From: Amoebidium appalachense | Lineage: Eukaryota; Ichthyosporea | Length of the DNA stretch: 64,000 nt | Assembly (NCBI GenBank): GCA_963693365.1 | Contig: CAVNZM010000001.1 | Coordinates: forward strand, 19,964,001 to 20,028,000 | Direction: 5' to 3' | Shown here: positions 20,640 through 31,092 of the stretch, in pieces | Numbering within the stretch: position 1 is the stretch's first letter | Layout: each line of letters begins with the position of its first letter | Position numbers and translations under genes: made by a program | Notes under the pieces: generated by a model | Database searches by the model: none | Seen by the model: only the letters and a program-made list of their open reading frames with translations | What the model was told of the DNA's origin: nothing

Positions 20640-22046
20640 CTAAAAGAGAGAGATGTCGTCCTCGACATGTACAGCCATCAGGGAATGCAAGGTGGCAATG
20701 TCACCCTTACGTTCATGATATTCACGTATCAGCTCAGCACAGTCAAGGTCTTTCTCGGCAACCCATGTATTATGTTCGGGACCAGGTTGGCATACCGGCA
20801 GAAGTAATATTTGATAGGTTGGGATTTTCTCGGAGCCTTTTTGATTTTCATATCCAATATTTCCTCCACTACCTGCTCGTCATCCAAGCCTGATGACGTT
20901 GTAATCGTGTGAGTCGCTGGTATCGGGCAGATGGTCCAGATTACGTGGTGGTAGTACATTCTGTTCAGGCAGCTCCGATTTAATGTTATCAGCATGCCAC
21001 AAAATAGGTTTGCCGGGAGGGTTGAGTTTACGAACATAATAACTACATATGGTGCCACTCGTTTGACGATTTCATATCCCGTCAACCAGTGTAAATCCCA
21101 TTTCCGAATGTGCTCGTCCATGTTCCGGATACACACACGAGTACTAGTGCCCGGTGCATATGCACGTGTGACGTGTGGCCGAGGTGGCTCCTTCAAACAT
21201 ACGTTGCTGCACGATAGCACGAAGGAGAGGGAGTTCCCGGAGTAGCTTGAGTCGGTGCTTTCTCCACTCAGTCTCCTTAAGGGCAGCCTACTGAGGGTGG
21301 TTACCTAGGAGGGCAACATCAGAAAATTCAGTACACTCTTGTCCATACACAAGATAATACGGGGTATGTTGCATTGGTTTGTGCACCGTCGTATTATATG
21401 CATGTGGAACCACAGGCAGCAAAGTATCCCAATCGTTATGGTCATAGTTCACATATTTGCTGAGTGCATCATTGATAAATCTATGTGGACGTTCGTTTGC
21501 TGCATTACTCTGTGGGTGGTAATTTGAGTTAAGGCAGAGATACTAGGGCACTCGTAGTCGGCGAATTTTGCGATGTCGCTTTTAGACCAATCAATCGAAA
21601 TTTCGGCTATCCCGCCGGTTATCCTAGAAATTTCAGATAAGTCTGCCTGCAGTTCCTGGTCGAGTTCGGTGTTTTTATCCCAAATAGGGAGGTTGTCTTT
21701 TTCGTAGTAGGTGTAACCAATACGACTGAGACCATCGGCATCATGCATGGTGGGGCCCGGCCGATAACACAGAGTGAAATCAAATAATTGCATCTCAAGG
21801 GCACACCGTTGCAGTCCTTCGTTAGCAATTCGTTTTGCACCTCTCAGTGATTAACAGGAGTTGTGGTCACTCTCGACGACGGTGTTCACCTTCCCCCTTA
21901 CGTATACACTGAATTCCCGTAATGACCACAGGATAGCATGTGTTTCCCTCTCGATATTACTCCACCTTCGTTCTGTCGGTGTGAATAATCGAGATGCATA
22001 TGCCACAGGTCTAAATTTTCCGTCTGCTTGCTTCTGGTGTAAGCAA
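20640..22046 (-). pseudogene. Element B RNase H, truncated integrase and chromodomain remnant
   Basis: Reading down the minus strand from the Copia insertion: RNase H continues (RPVAYASRLFTPTERRWSNI, then HDADGLSRIGYTYYEKDN). The linker jumps almost directly to the end of the integrase core (NYHPQSNAANERPHRFI, TPYYLVYGQE), so the HHCC domain and the first two catalytic aspartates appear deleted. The last part (21220 to 20729) holds a chromodomain-like VVEEILDMKIKKAP. Several frame changes are needed, so no functional product is expected. Confidence 0.75.
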
Positions 22047-22051
22047 GCACC

Positions 22052-22816
22052 TGTTGGAGTACACTGGTACTCCCGGCTAGCAATGTCTGTTAGAGAAAGT
22101 TTCTGAGCAATTGAATAACTGTTTCAACACTCACTCGAGTGCATAGAGCTTTTGTTTACGGTCATATTCATATATGGTAGTTATATGTTTGAGCCAAAAC
22201 TGTACCAATGACGAGCTTCACTAGCAACGTGCTAATTGTGCTCATTAATTAATATTCCCGGTTCAGATGATGTCATGTCTATATTTGCCACAGGATTCTA
22301 TTCTTAGAGTGGTAGTGTGCTTTATTCCCGGATATTCTCAGAATATTTTTAGTTGTGTGAAGCAAGATTTACGTTTAACTGCAATTGGTGTGTTAAACAC
22401 GTTTATTTGTGTGCTTTAGTGCAAGTTAACTAGCCACTCAACGTGCACAGTTAACTTTTATATCTTTAACGACTTGTTTTCATTGTGCTCTCTTTTCGGC
22501 CATGCTGTACATGGCCCACCACCAGGGTGCACACGAGGCCACCATGAGGTGGCCAACGACTATATAAAGCAGTGCCTCCCATGTCACAAACATGGGAAGC
22601 AGAACGTTTGATTTACACTTTTCTACTGTCGTTTCCAGTGCACAAAACACATAGACTAGTTACCCATCATACACGACACTATGTCTGACAACTTACAGTT
22701 GCAGCAACTAGTCCAACTACTGGAGCAGAGGTTGGCCTCACAAGATGCAATCATTTCTGACTTACAGAAGGAACAACGTGCACTAGAACTAGCTTCTATG
22801 AACACAATGTCCAACA
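22052..22816 (+). repeat. Copia 5' LTR, including the first 45 codons of the polyprotein
   Basis: The LTR ends exactly at CCAACA (22811-22816), the complement of its TGTTGG start, but the polyprotein ATG is at 22681. The last 136 bases of the LTR are therefore coding. The identical 3' copy produces the orphan frame starting at 27801. Confidence 0.95.
22561..22596 (+). promoter_or_regulatory. Copia LTR core promoter and leader hairpin
   Basis: TATATAAAG (22561-22569) is a good TATA box. About ten bases further, CCCATGT (22578-22584) and ACATGGG (22590-22596) form a 7-bp perfect stem with a 5-base loop near the expected transcript start. The position places the U3/R border near 22590. Confidence 0.6.
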
Positions 22817-25800
22817 GGGTTATGGGCCCCTCACGTAATGATTCCATCAAGTTCAAGGTCGACATCCCTCTCTTCACTGGCATTGATAATGATTCAGGCA
22901 CGGACTACCACACATGGGCCGAAACCATGTATGTCCAGCTTTCTGGTGCTGGTCTTCTCCACACCATCGCGCCCAGTACGGAGCACCCGGCTACCCGTGA
23001 ACAGGTCGACACTGCCCGTTCCTACCTGTGGCAAGCACTCTCGGTTGACGTGCGTTGTATCCTAGGGTTAACACGCACCACCACACCTGCGGAGATATGG
23101 TCGGCCCTATCTGCCCACTACGTGGAGCAATCTGAGGCCAATCAGTACGACCTTATCGGGCTGTACATGAATTCTACGCCTGAACCTACGGACACCGCGA
23201 CGAAATACGCCATGAAACTCCGCGGCTACGTGCGGCGCCTGGCCGATTACGGCACACAAATTGGTGATGCTCACTGGCAAGTGCTGACCAAGCTCACCAA
23301 CGACCTCGGCAAGGTGCCTTACTACGAAATGCCTGTAATTGCCTACAAGATGACACCCAAGCCTACCGTGATGGGCCTCCTCCAACAGCTACGGGCATAT
23401 GAGACCAGCCACCCACGTGCACGTGTGACTACCAGCTCCGGGCCGGCCGCCTTCACCACACGGGCTCCTCAACCTGTCATCTGCCACGGCTGCGGCAAAC
23501 CAGGCCACATCAAGTCTCAGTGCCCCAACGGCAACGGCCAACACAGCAACTCTGGCAACAACCGTGCCAGCACCTACCCCAAGGGTTCCTGCGTCAACCA
23601 CCCACTGTCTACCAGTCACACTACCGCCATGTGCAAGGGGGGCAACCGTGCCAACGGCCGCAAACCTAAGGGTGGTCCCCTCCCGCCTGGGTCCTGCATC
23701 AACCACCCTGCCTCTACTACCCACACTACGGCACAGTGCAAGGGGGGGCTGCCGCTCCCCGGGCTTTCCTCATGTCTAGCAACGACTGTGGCACCAACAA
23801 GGTGCTCCTCGACTCTGGAGCCACTGACCATGTGTGCCTCCGGCCCGATGTGTTCATCAACATGCGTGCGGCGCCTTACTCCACGGTCCAAGTAGCCGAC
23901 AAGGGTGCATGTGCAGTGCTTGGGGTGGGCGACGTGTTCTTTTCCAGCACCATCGACGGCGTTACTGCGGTGCATCAGCTGACGGATGTACTCTACGTGC
24001 CCTCCATCCCCGACACTCTCATCAGTGTGTTCACGGCAACTACCAACGGTGTTTTACCCCGCTTTGACACCCGCGGCGGCGTTAAGTTGTGCTACGGCGA
24101 TCAAATTCTGGCCACCGGCTCGGCTGTCGGCACCAAGCTGTACCACATGGCGGTGTCTCTTCTGCGCGCGGACACAACCCCGGACGCCCAAACCACCACT
24201 GCTCCGCGTATCCTCAAGGTTACTGCCGACCTCAACACGTGGCACTACCGTCTGGGCCATGCTGGCATTGACGCTGTACGCTCGGTCATCAAGTCTGCAG
24301 GCCTGTTGGTGGGTGGCGGTGCCAAGTCTCCGGGTGTGTGTGAGCCCTGTGCCCTCGGCAAAGCCCACCGTGTTGCCTTCTCCGAATCAACTAGCCAAGC
24401 TCCCCGGGTCCTAGCCAAGGTTCACAGCGACATCAGCGGCCCCTTCCCTCCCGCGATCGGTGGTGCTCAGTACTTGGCGACGTTCCACGACGAATTCACC
24501 GGCCACACCACGGCCGTGCCCCTCGTCAAGAAGTCGGACACACTGGCTGCATATGTGACGTACCACAAGGCGGCGGTTACCCAACACGGTGTTCCCATGC
24601 AGGTGTTTCAGTCCGACGGGGGGGGGCGAGTACATGGGCACGGCCTTCGGGGACTACAACCGTGAGCATGGCATTCGCCATCAGATCACTACCACCGGCT
24701 CTCCTCAACAGAATGGGACTGCCGAACGACTGAACCGGACCCTCCTCGACATGGTTCGGGCACTCCTGCAGCAGTCCGGCCTTCCGGTGGGATTCTGGGC
24801 CGAGGCAGCTGTGACCGCGGCTTTTATACGCAACATGCTCCCGTCGCGAGCCACCGGCAGCCAATCGTCTCCCGCCCTGCTGTGGACCGGCATTCCTCCC
24901 GACTACAGCCGGCTCCGTGTCTGGGGCTCTCCCTGCTACGTCCATCAACAGGATACACCGAAACTGGCGCCTCGTGCCGTCAAGGGCATCTTCGTGGGCT
25001 ACCCTCCTAACATCAAGGGCTACAAGGTCTGGATTCCAGCAGCACACAAGATGACCGTCAGCCGTGACGTGCAGTTCGACGAGGCTGCTATTCTGCACCC
25101 CCTCCGTGATGTCCCATCTGATTGGTCGACCGCACCGGCAATTCATCATTTTTTGGAGTCATCTGATTCGTCAAATCAGCCAGCCAATCACATCGTCCGG
25201 AATGATCAGCAATCTGATTCGTCTCGTCTGTCAGCCAATGGGACAGCGCCGAGTGATCAATTGGACATTCCGATCCTGCCCGAGCCTGCACATCGGCTCC
25301 CCCGGACGACCCGTAGTGGCGCTGTGTACAACGACCAACGTCGAGGCCCGACTGCCAACGTGGCTGCTGCTACGGCCCCCCTTGCCCCCCAGGCTACGGC
25401 TCCTGCATCAACACCCATCAAGGCTTCCACCATTGTTGTCCCCAAGACTGTCCGGGCTGCACTCAAGAGTCCCCAGCGTCTGAAATGGGAGGAGGCTGCA
25501 CACCGTGAGCTCAAGGCCCTGGAAGACAACGGCACCTTCACCCTTGTGCCCCGTCCAGAGGATGGCTCCACTGTCATTCCGGTCGGCTGGGTCTTTACGG
25601 TCAAGCAGGACAACGTCGGCAACGTCACTGCTTTCAAGGCCCGGCTTGTGGCCCGGGGCAACTACCAGCAGCCTGGCCAGGACTATTTCGTCACCGAGTC
25701 ACCTGTGGCTGCGCTGGCTACCATCCGGCTGGTTTTGGCTACCTCCATGGCCCAAGGTCTGCCTCTGCGCCACATCGACGTCAACACAGCATTCCTCAAC

Positions 25801-26985
25801 GGCACCGTCAACGAGACCATCTACATTGAGCAGCCCCCTGGCTTCGTCAACCCCTCGGCCCCCCATGCTGTCGGCTTGCTCCACAAGGCGCTCTACGGCC
25901 TAAAACAGGCACCGCGCCAGTGGTATGAGGCCCTCCGTGACCATCTCCTCGACCAAGGCTTCATTGTGAGTGCTGCTGACCCGTGCCTGTTCATCAAGAA
26001 TGCCGGGACCCCAACGTTTATTGCCCTTGCTGCCTACGTGGATGACTTCACCGTGACGGCCGCCACTGATGCGCTCATCGACGATTTTTTCACCAAGCTG
26101 GATGCTCGTTTCTCTGCCAAGGACCTGGGTCGTCCTACCCTGCTCATCGGGCACACTCTTACCTGGCTGGAGGACGGGTCTCTGCGTCTGGGCCATCGTC
26201 AACACATCATCGACTTGGCTGCCCGTTTTCGTCTCACCCACATGTCCGGCACCAAGACCCCCATCGTCCCGGGCCAGGCCAGTGAAAGCAACAAGACCCC
26301 AGCCTACAGCAAGAAGGAGGACTATGCCAGCCTGGTCGGTGCCCTGCTGTGGATTGCGCGTACCACCCGCCCCGACATTTCCCAGGCTCTGGGAGTCCTT
26401 ACTCGACACATTCATGCGCCCACCGTCACCCACTGGACTATGGCTACCAGAGTTGTAAGCTACCTGCTGGCCACCATCGACCTGGGTATTGTCTACCGTC
26501 CCGGCCCCCCCAACCTTGTTGGCTACTCCGACTCCGACTACGCCGAGGACCGCGACACCCGGCGCTCCACCACGGGCTATGTCTTCTTCATCAACTCCTC
26601 CCCTGTGTCCTGGGTGTCTCGGCTCCAGTCCATCACCACCCACAGCTCCACTGAGGCTGAATTTGTGGCCATGTCTGCTGCTACGAACGAGGCCCTATGG
26701 CTCAACTATGTGATGGACGACCTGGGCCTTAATCCTATCAATGAGCCCACCCCGGTGCCCATCCATGGGGACAATGAGTCTGCCCGGGCCCTGCTGGACA
26801 CCCTGGGGGTTAAGCCCAAGACCAAGCACATCGACGTCCGCTACTGCTCCGTCAAGGAACATCACCTGCTGGGCAACATCACTGTGGTCCCGGTGGCTTC
26901 TGCTGACAACAAGGCCGACATGTTCACCAAGGCCCTGTCTGCCTCTTTCTTCACCAAGGCCGTGGGGATGCTCAACATGTGCTGA
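22681..26985 (+). CDS. Copia Gag-Pol polyprotein (two one-base breaks in G-runs)
   Basis: The N-terminus is a Gln/Leu-rich coiled coil. A Gag helical domain contains DYHTWAETMYVQL, and the zinc knuckle CHGCGKPGHIKSQC is followed by two repeats of a C-x-NHP-x-ST-HTTA-x-C motif. Protease: LLDSGATDHVC. Integrase: WHYRLGHAGIDAVR...CEPCALGKAHR, then core residues including NGTAERLNRTLLD. RT: HIDVNTAFLNGTV, GLKQAPRQWYEAL and catalytic AAYVDDFTVTA. RNase H: YSDSDYAEDRDTRRSTTGYV and KTKHIDVRY. The frame changes at G7 (about 23742-23748, one G short) and at G9 (about 24618-24626, one G extra); both breaks lie inside otherwise intact motifs. Third positions are strongly C/G-rich. Confidence 0.9.
22817..22829 (+). 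other. Copia primer-binding site matching initiator tRNA-Met anticodon arm
   Basis: GGGTTATGGGCCC directly follows the LTR. It is complementary to the anticodon stem-loop of eukaryotic initiator tRNA-Met (GGGCCCATAACCC), the half-tRNA priming known from Drosophila copia. It is at the same time codons 46-50 of the polyprotein (R-V-M-G-P). Confidence 0.8.
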
Positions 26986-27171
26986 GCACCCGTCATCAAC
27001 CAACTGCGCCCTCATACTTCAGGGGGGGGGAGAGAGTTGCATCCGACTGTGCAACTACGTGTACCATACTAAAATTGAGTAGGGGAATCTTTATTGTCTG
27101 TATTTTGTGCACCTGAAGCACTCGAGCTCAGTTGCATTAATTCATACCACAATTATCCAATTGAGTAGGGG

Positions 27172-27936
27172 TGTTGGAGTACACTGGTACTCCCGGCTAG
27201 CAATGTCTGTTAGAGAAAGTTTCTGAGCAATTGAATAACTGTTTCAACACTCACTCGAGTGCATAGAGCTTTTGTTTACGGTCATATTCATATATGGTAG
27301 TTATATGTTTGAGCCAAAACTGTACCAATGACGAGCTTCACTAGCAACGTGCTAATTGTGCTCATTAATTAATATTCCCGGTTCAGATGATGTCATGTCT
27401 ATATTTGCCACAGGATTCTATTCTTAGAGTGGTAGTGTGCTTTATTCCCGGATATTCTCAGAATATTTTTAGTTGTGTGAAGCAAGATTTACGTTTAACT
27501 GCAATTGGTGTGTTAAACACGTTTATTTGTGTGCTTTAGTGCAAGTTAACTAGCCACTCAACGTGCACAGTTAACTTTTATATCTTTAACGACTTGTTTT
27601 CATTGTGCTCTCTTTTCGGCCATGCTGTACATGGCCCACCACCAGGGTGCACACGAGGCCACCATGAGGTGGCCAACGACTATATAAAGCAGTGCCTCCC
27701 ATGTCACAAACATGGGAAGCAGAACGTTTGATTTACACTTTTCTACTGTCGTTTCCAGTGCACAAAACACATAGACTAGTTACCCATCATACACGACACT
27801 ATGTCTGACAACTTACAGTTGCAGCAACTAGTCCAACTACTGGAGCAGAGGTTGGCCTCACAAGATGCAATCATTTCTGACTTACAGAAGGAACAACGTG
27901 CACTAGAACTAGCTTCTATGAACACAATGTCCAACA
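27172..27936 (+). repeat. Copia 3' LTR
   Basis: Offset by exactly 5120 bp from the 5' copy, with no difference seen. It is preceded by a short purine-rich stretch GAGTAGGGG (27163-27171). A frame beginning at 27801 duplicates the polyprotein N-terminus and is not a separate gene. Confidence 0.95.
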
Positions 27937-27941
27937 GCACC

Positions 27942-29083
27942 CTCAGAAAATTTACTTGCATCACAACGAATAAGGAAAGCCCCTGCATTTTCGGAAAAGT
28001 CAGGCAAGGCAAGTACTTCGTTCGAATGCGCATTTTTTAAATCTGCGAAAGCCAATCGCATTTCATCAGTCCATTTAAGCACTCGGTGCTTTTCACCATG
28101 AGACTCAGCATGCAAAGGCCGTGCTCTTCCTGCAAAATTTAAAATATGTCTTCGAAGATACGATGCCATGCCTAGGAAACTACGTAGTTGGTGCAACGTT
28201 TTCGGTTCCGGCCAAGTTCTGATTGCTTCTACTTTCTTTGGATCCGGCCTAATTCCACGTTGCCCTACGTACCACCCTAAAAGGGAATTTCTGTAAAGCC
28301 AATGTATGTCTTCTTTCCATCCAGTTTAACACCGTATTTCTCTAATTGAGAAAACGCACGGTCCAGTTTCTGAATTAATTCCTTCTCCGTGTGTGCCCCT
28401 ACAGCTAAATGATCAGCATGTATTACCACATCATCGGCCACAGGTGCCAACACTTGTGCCATAATAGATGCAAGCTGGGCAGGAGACGTGCTCAGGCCTA
28501 AGGTTGTGGGGCCACACAGTATTTATATGTATTGGGTATTGTCCACAGAGAAACCAGTTTTCTCCCGTGCATCAGCATCCAATAAAATCTGATAAAAAGC
28601 ACCAGACATATCAGCTTTACAGAAATATTTGTACCCCCCCCCCATACTTTCGATTTGTTGTTGCTGATTGGGGATTGGCCAGCCAGATTTCCTAATTTGG
28701 GCATTCAAATTACGGAATTTCAGTCAGTAAACGATAACTTCCGTCCGGTTTTCGTATTACAAAGGTGGGTGAATTGTATTCACTGTGCCCACGTTCCACC
28801 TGACCTTTACAGCACATATTCTCTACGATCTCTTTGGCCGTCTCTTCTTTTACGTCTTCCAAATCGCCATTGTTTCAATCTGACCGGAGGATGATCACCT
28901 GTGTCTATCTGCATTGTCACATCCTTTGATTTGAGGAAATTCGTCCGGTGCGCCGGTAATGAGCACATTTTTGTGCTTTCTCAGCAACCTATCCACATCC
29001 TTTACCAGATGGGTGGGCACCTTGTTCCAATCGAAACCTATCGGAAACGAACCACCACTGTCACTTGCACCCATGCCTTGCAC
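27942..29083 (-). pseudogene. Element B reverse transcriptase and RNase H start, degenerate
   Basis: Pieces in order on the minus strand: the start of the RT domain (IGFDWNKVPTHLVKDVDRLL), RT fingers and palm (FCKADMSGAFYQILLDADAR), the catalytic strand VVIHADHLAVG where YxDD would be expected, the connection (LHQLRSFLGMASYLRRHI) and the start of RNase H (FLIRCDASKFSEGA), where Copia enters. Stops and frame changes separate the pieces. The second catalytic Asp is His. Confidence 0.75.
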
Positions 29084-29730
29084 AAAGGCACCCCGGGTGG
29101 TGGGATTTTCGACGTATTCGTATTCGTATTCATGATATTCACACCCGACAGATTATATTCACTGTGATAATCAGACTGCTCCCGTTCTTTATCACAGCTG
29201 TTTCCTTTGTCACCAGCCGCTGTGGTCGTAGTGTCTGGTTCCCGTTGGGAGGGAGGGGTGGCTGTTGAGAAGCGACCCCCGTCCCCACCCCCCAACCCCC
29301 AACGTATCCACCCGTCGATGGATCCTACTATGGTTTCGTATATTTCTGGATTTTCAAGAGGTTGCATTTTTTCGATTTCATATACGTGCTCCTGGGAACT
29401 CGTGGGCTGAAAATAACCTACATTCCCGTACATGTTTGCATCCTCAAACCGATTCTCACAGACCACAGAGATTTTCTTATCCATTCCGATTTCACAAATG
29501 GTGGGAGGAAACTTATCTTTGTAGGTTTCTGACGGCCAGAAGACACCAAGAGAACCCACGAGCACAGCTCCGGTAACCACAGCAGTGAGGACTTGGCCGG
29601 TGCCAGACTTGATGGTCTCATCGGACTTGACGGTCACCTCGCACAGGGTGTAGGGTGTGCTCGACTTAACCATTGGCACCTCAACCCCGGTCAACATCTT
29701 TAGGGATGACCTCGAATGGTTAGTGTGCAT
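29038..29730 (-). CDS. Element B spacer between protease and RT (230 aa)
   Basis: An open frame between protease and RT with a Val/Gly-rich beta-type segment (GQVLTAVVTGAVLVGSLGVF) and an acidic, Asn/Thr-rich end. It corresponds to the variable linker of Gypsy polyproteins. I recognise no independent function. Its end overlaps the RT fragment in another frame. Confidence 0.5.
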   Translation of the reverse strand: MHTNHSRSSLKMLTGVEVPMVKSSTPYTLCEVTVKSDETIKSGTGQVLTAVVTGAVLVGSLGVFWPSETYKDKFPPTICEIGMDKKISVVCENRFEDANMYGNVGYFQPTSSQEHVYEIEKMQPLENPEIYETIVGSIDGWIRWGLGGGDGGRFSTATPPSQREPDTTTTAAGDKGNSCDKEREQSDYHSEYNLSGVNIMNTNTNTSKIPPPGVPLCKAWVQVTVVVRFR

Positions 29731-29790
29731 CTCATTTCTATTAAAGAAGATTTGCTCCGAGTATGAGATCGTGTCTGATAATACTGATGA

Positions 29791-30234
29791 CTAGACACTT
29801 CTGCTCATATTCCTCGGAGCCAATACCTGCAGGGGCACAACCATTTCACCTTTCACATACAAGTCACCGTCCTGTTTCCGGACTGAGCTCACAGCAACTT
29901 TAGAAGGCAAAAGTTTCAGCTGTTTGTGATCTTTAAGGTACAAAGCTTCACTCATGACCGAATGAGATGCCCCCGTATCATGTAATGCATAATATACACC
30001 GTCACATAATGATGTTTTGACGTAGTATCTTTGCCTAGCATTACAAAGTGCACTAATTTCCCAGGTAGTATATTCATGCTTATGCTTTTTGATTGGTCGG
30101 GAATCATTAGTGGGAGAATCAAGGTCGGGGTTGGGAGGGTTGGTGGGGGACTCTGCATCACTTGGCACGTTTGCATACTCCGAAAGTCGTTTATTATTAT
30201 GATATTCAGGCTGGGTCTCAGACCCAGCCAACAA
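29791..30234 (-). CDS. Element B aspartic protease
   Basis: The retropepsin active site is seen in YYALHDTGASHSVMSEA, followed by a VKGEMVVPLQVLA strand. The domain is flanked by an Asn/Pro-rich linker. It belongs to the same decayed polyprotein as the zinc knuckle upstream. Confidence 0.7.
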   Translation of the reverse strand: MLAGSETQPEYHNNKRLSEYANVPSDAESPTNPPNPDLDSPTNDSRPIKKHKHEYTTWEISALCNARQRYYVKTSLCDGVYYALHDTGASHSVMSEALYLKDHKQLKLLPSKVAVSSVRKQDGDLYVKGEMVVPLQVLAPRNMSRSV

Positions 30235-30289
30235 CGACTCTCCCGGGGCACCAGCAAAGGTGCCGGCGCTTACCTATTTGGCTTTGGTG

Positions 30290-30862
30290 GGGGCACCACG
30301 GCCCCCATTGCCCCCCCCTACCGCCACGGCCACCCCACCCACCCTTACCGCCTTTGCCACCCTTATCGTCGTCCCCACCCTTTTTGGGTTTGTTGGGGCA
30401 CTCAGACTTCACATGACCAAGATCGTTACATTTCCAGCACTTTTTAGGTTTGGGCTTTTTGTTGCCCCCCCTCCCCCCCCTCCCCCCCTCCCCCCCCCTC
30501 CCCCCCCCTCCCCCCCCCTCCCTCCCCCCTCCCCCCCCCCCCCCCCCCCTCCCCCCTGACCCTCATGCTGCCGTTTGCCCCCCTTATAAGGTGGGTCAAC
30601 TGCATCGATAGCTTCCCTAGGCCTAAGTGTGCACTTCAGGTTGTTAGCCTGTACATCACGTTCATAAGCATTGAGCACTGCATCCTTACAGGCTTGCAAT
30701 TGCATCGTGCCATGGGTCCTATCGTTAGCCACGGAGCACAAATCAGGATGGTGACTAAAACACCGAGCATAGGCAAAGCAGATTTGGGTCTCGGGCATAT
30801 CACCACAATTCGATAAATACTTATTGGAATTTCTCGTTGAATGTCGAAACACTGTAGCTACC
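30290..30862 (-). pseudogene. Element B gag C-terminal remnant with zinc knuckle
   Basis: A helical segment (SVANDRTHGTMQLQACKDAV) is followed by a G/E/R low-complexity stretch encoded by an imperfect poly-C tract on the plus strand (30463-30556), then a canonical zinc knuckle CWKCNDLGHVKSEC (CX2CX4HX4C) in another frame and a Gly/Lys-rich tail. Gag begins almost at the LTR edge with no ATG, so its N-terminal part is missing. Confidence 0.7.
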
Positions 30863-31092
30863 CAACGTGTGGTTTAATTTTTACCCTATCAAAGATATAA
30901 CACTATATCAAGGTCTACGTGTGGGGCACGGAACTTCAAGGTATGCTCATGTCGTCCTCGGGTGTCTGCCGTGGCACGTAGCTCTCATTCATCTGATAGA
31001 TTTACGCGTGTGTGAGTGTCACGGTCCCCGTTGGGGCTCCCGTCGGGAAGTACTCGTGCACGTCTCTTGCACGTCCCCGTTGTGCTCACACT

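Larger units (their letters stand above)
22052..27936 (+). mobile_element. Ty1/Copia element, complete, inserted in element B RNase H
   Basis: Two 765-bp LTRs (22052-22816 and 27172-27936) look identical throughout and have termini TGTTGG...CCAACA. Target duplication GCACC is at 22047-22051 and 27937-27941. Domain order protease, integrase, RT, RNase H is diagnostic of Copia. Removing the element and one duplication restores an uninterrupted RNase H frame in element B. The 5' LTR carries the start codon of the polyprotein, and the primer-binding site lies inside the coding sequence. Confidence 0.96.
5166..31090 (-). mobile_element. Ty3/Gypsy element B: old host element of the nested stack (minus strand)
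   Basis: Diverged LTRs flank the stack. The left (3') LTR is 5166-5340 continued at 20595-20622, interrupted by element A; the right (5') LTR is about 30880-31090. The two copies differ by several substitutions and small indels over about 205 bp, so B is the oldest insertion. The LTR starts TGTGAGCACAACGG on the minus strand and is preceded by a good polypurine tract ending GGGGGAGATGTGGTAG (about 20623-20640). Internal coding remnants read gag zinc knuckle, protease, RT, RNase H, end of integrase, chromodomain. A Copia element (22052-27936) interrupts the RNase H region. The outer LTR edge and the target duplication could not be fixed. Confidence 0.8.

Noticed and set aside
20438-20893. 151-codon plus-strand frame starting MPAPRLSREPQ, also at 5799
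   Set aside because: It lies in element A's LTR and crosses into element B. Both copies come from LTR duplication.
23742-24626. Programmed ribosomal frameshifting in Copia
   Set aside because: Copia-type elements normally use one frame, and the two breaks are opposite one-base changes in G-runs, better explained by slippage or homopolymer miscounting.
27801-28040. 79-codon plus-strand frame starting MSDNLQLQQL
   Set aside because: It is the 3' LTR copy of the Copia polyprotein start running into element B, not a gene.
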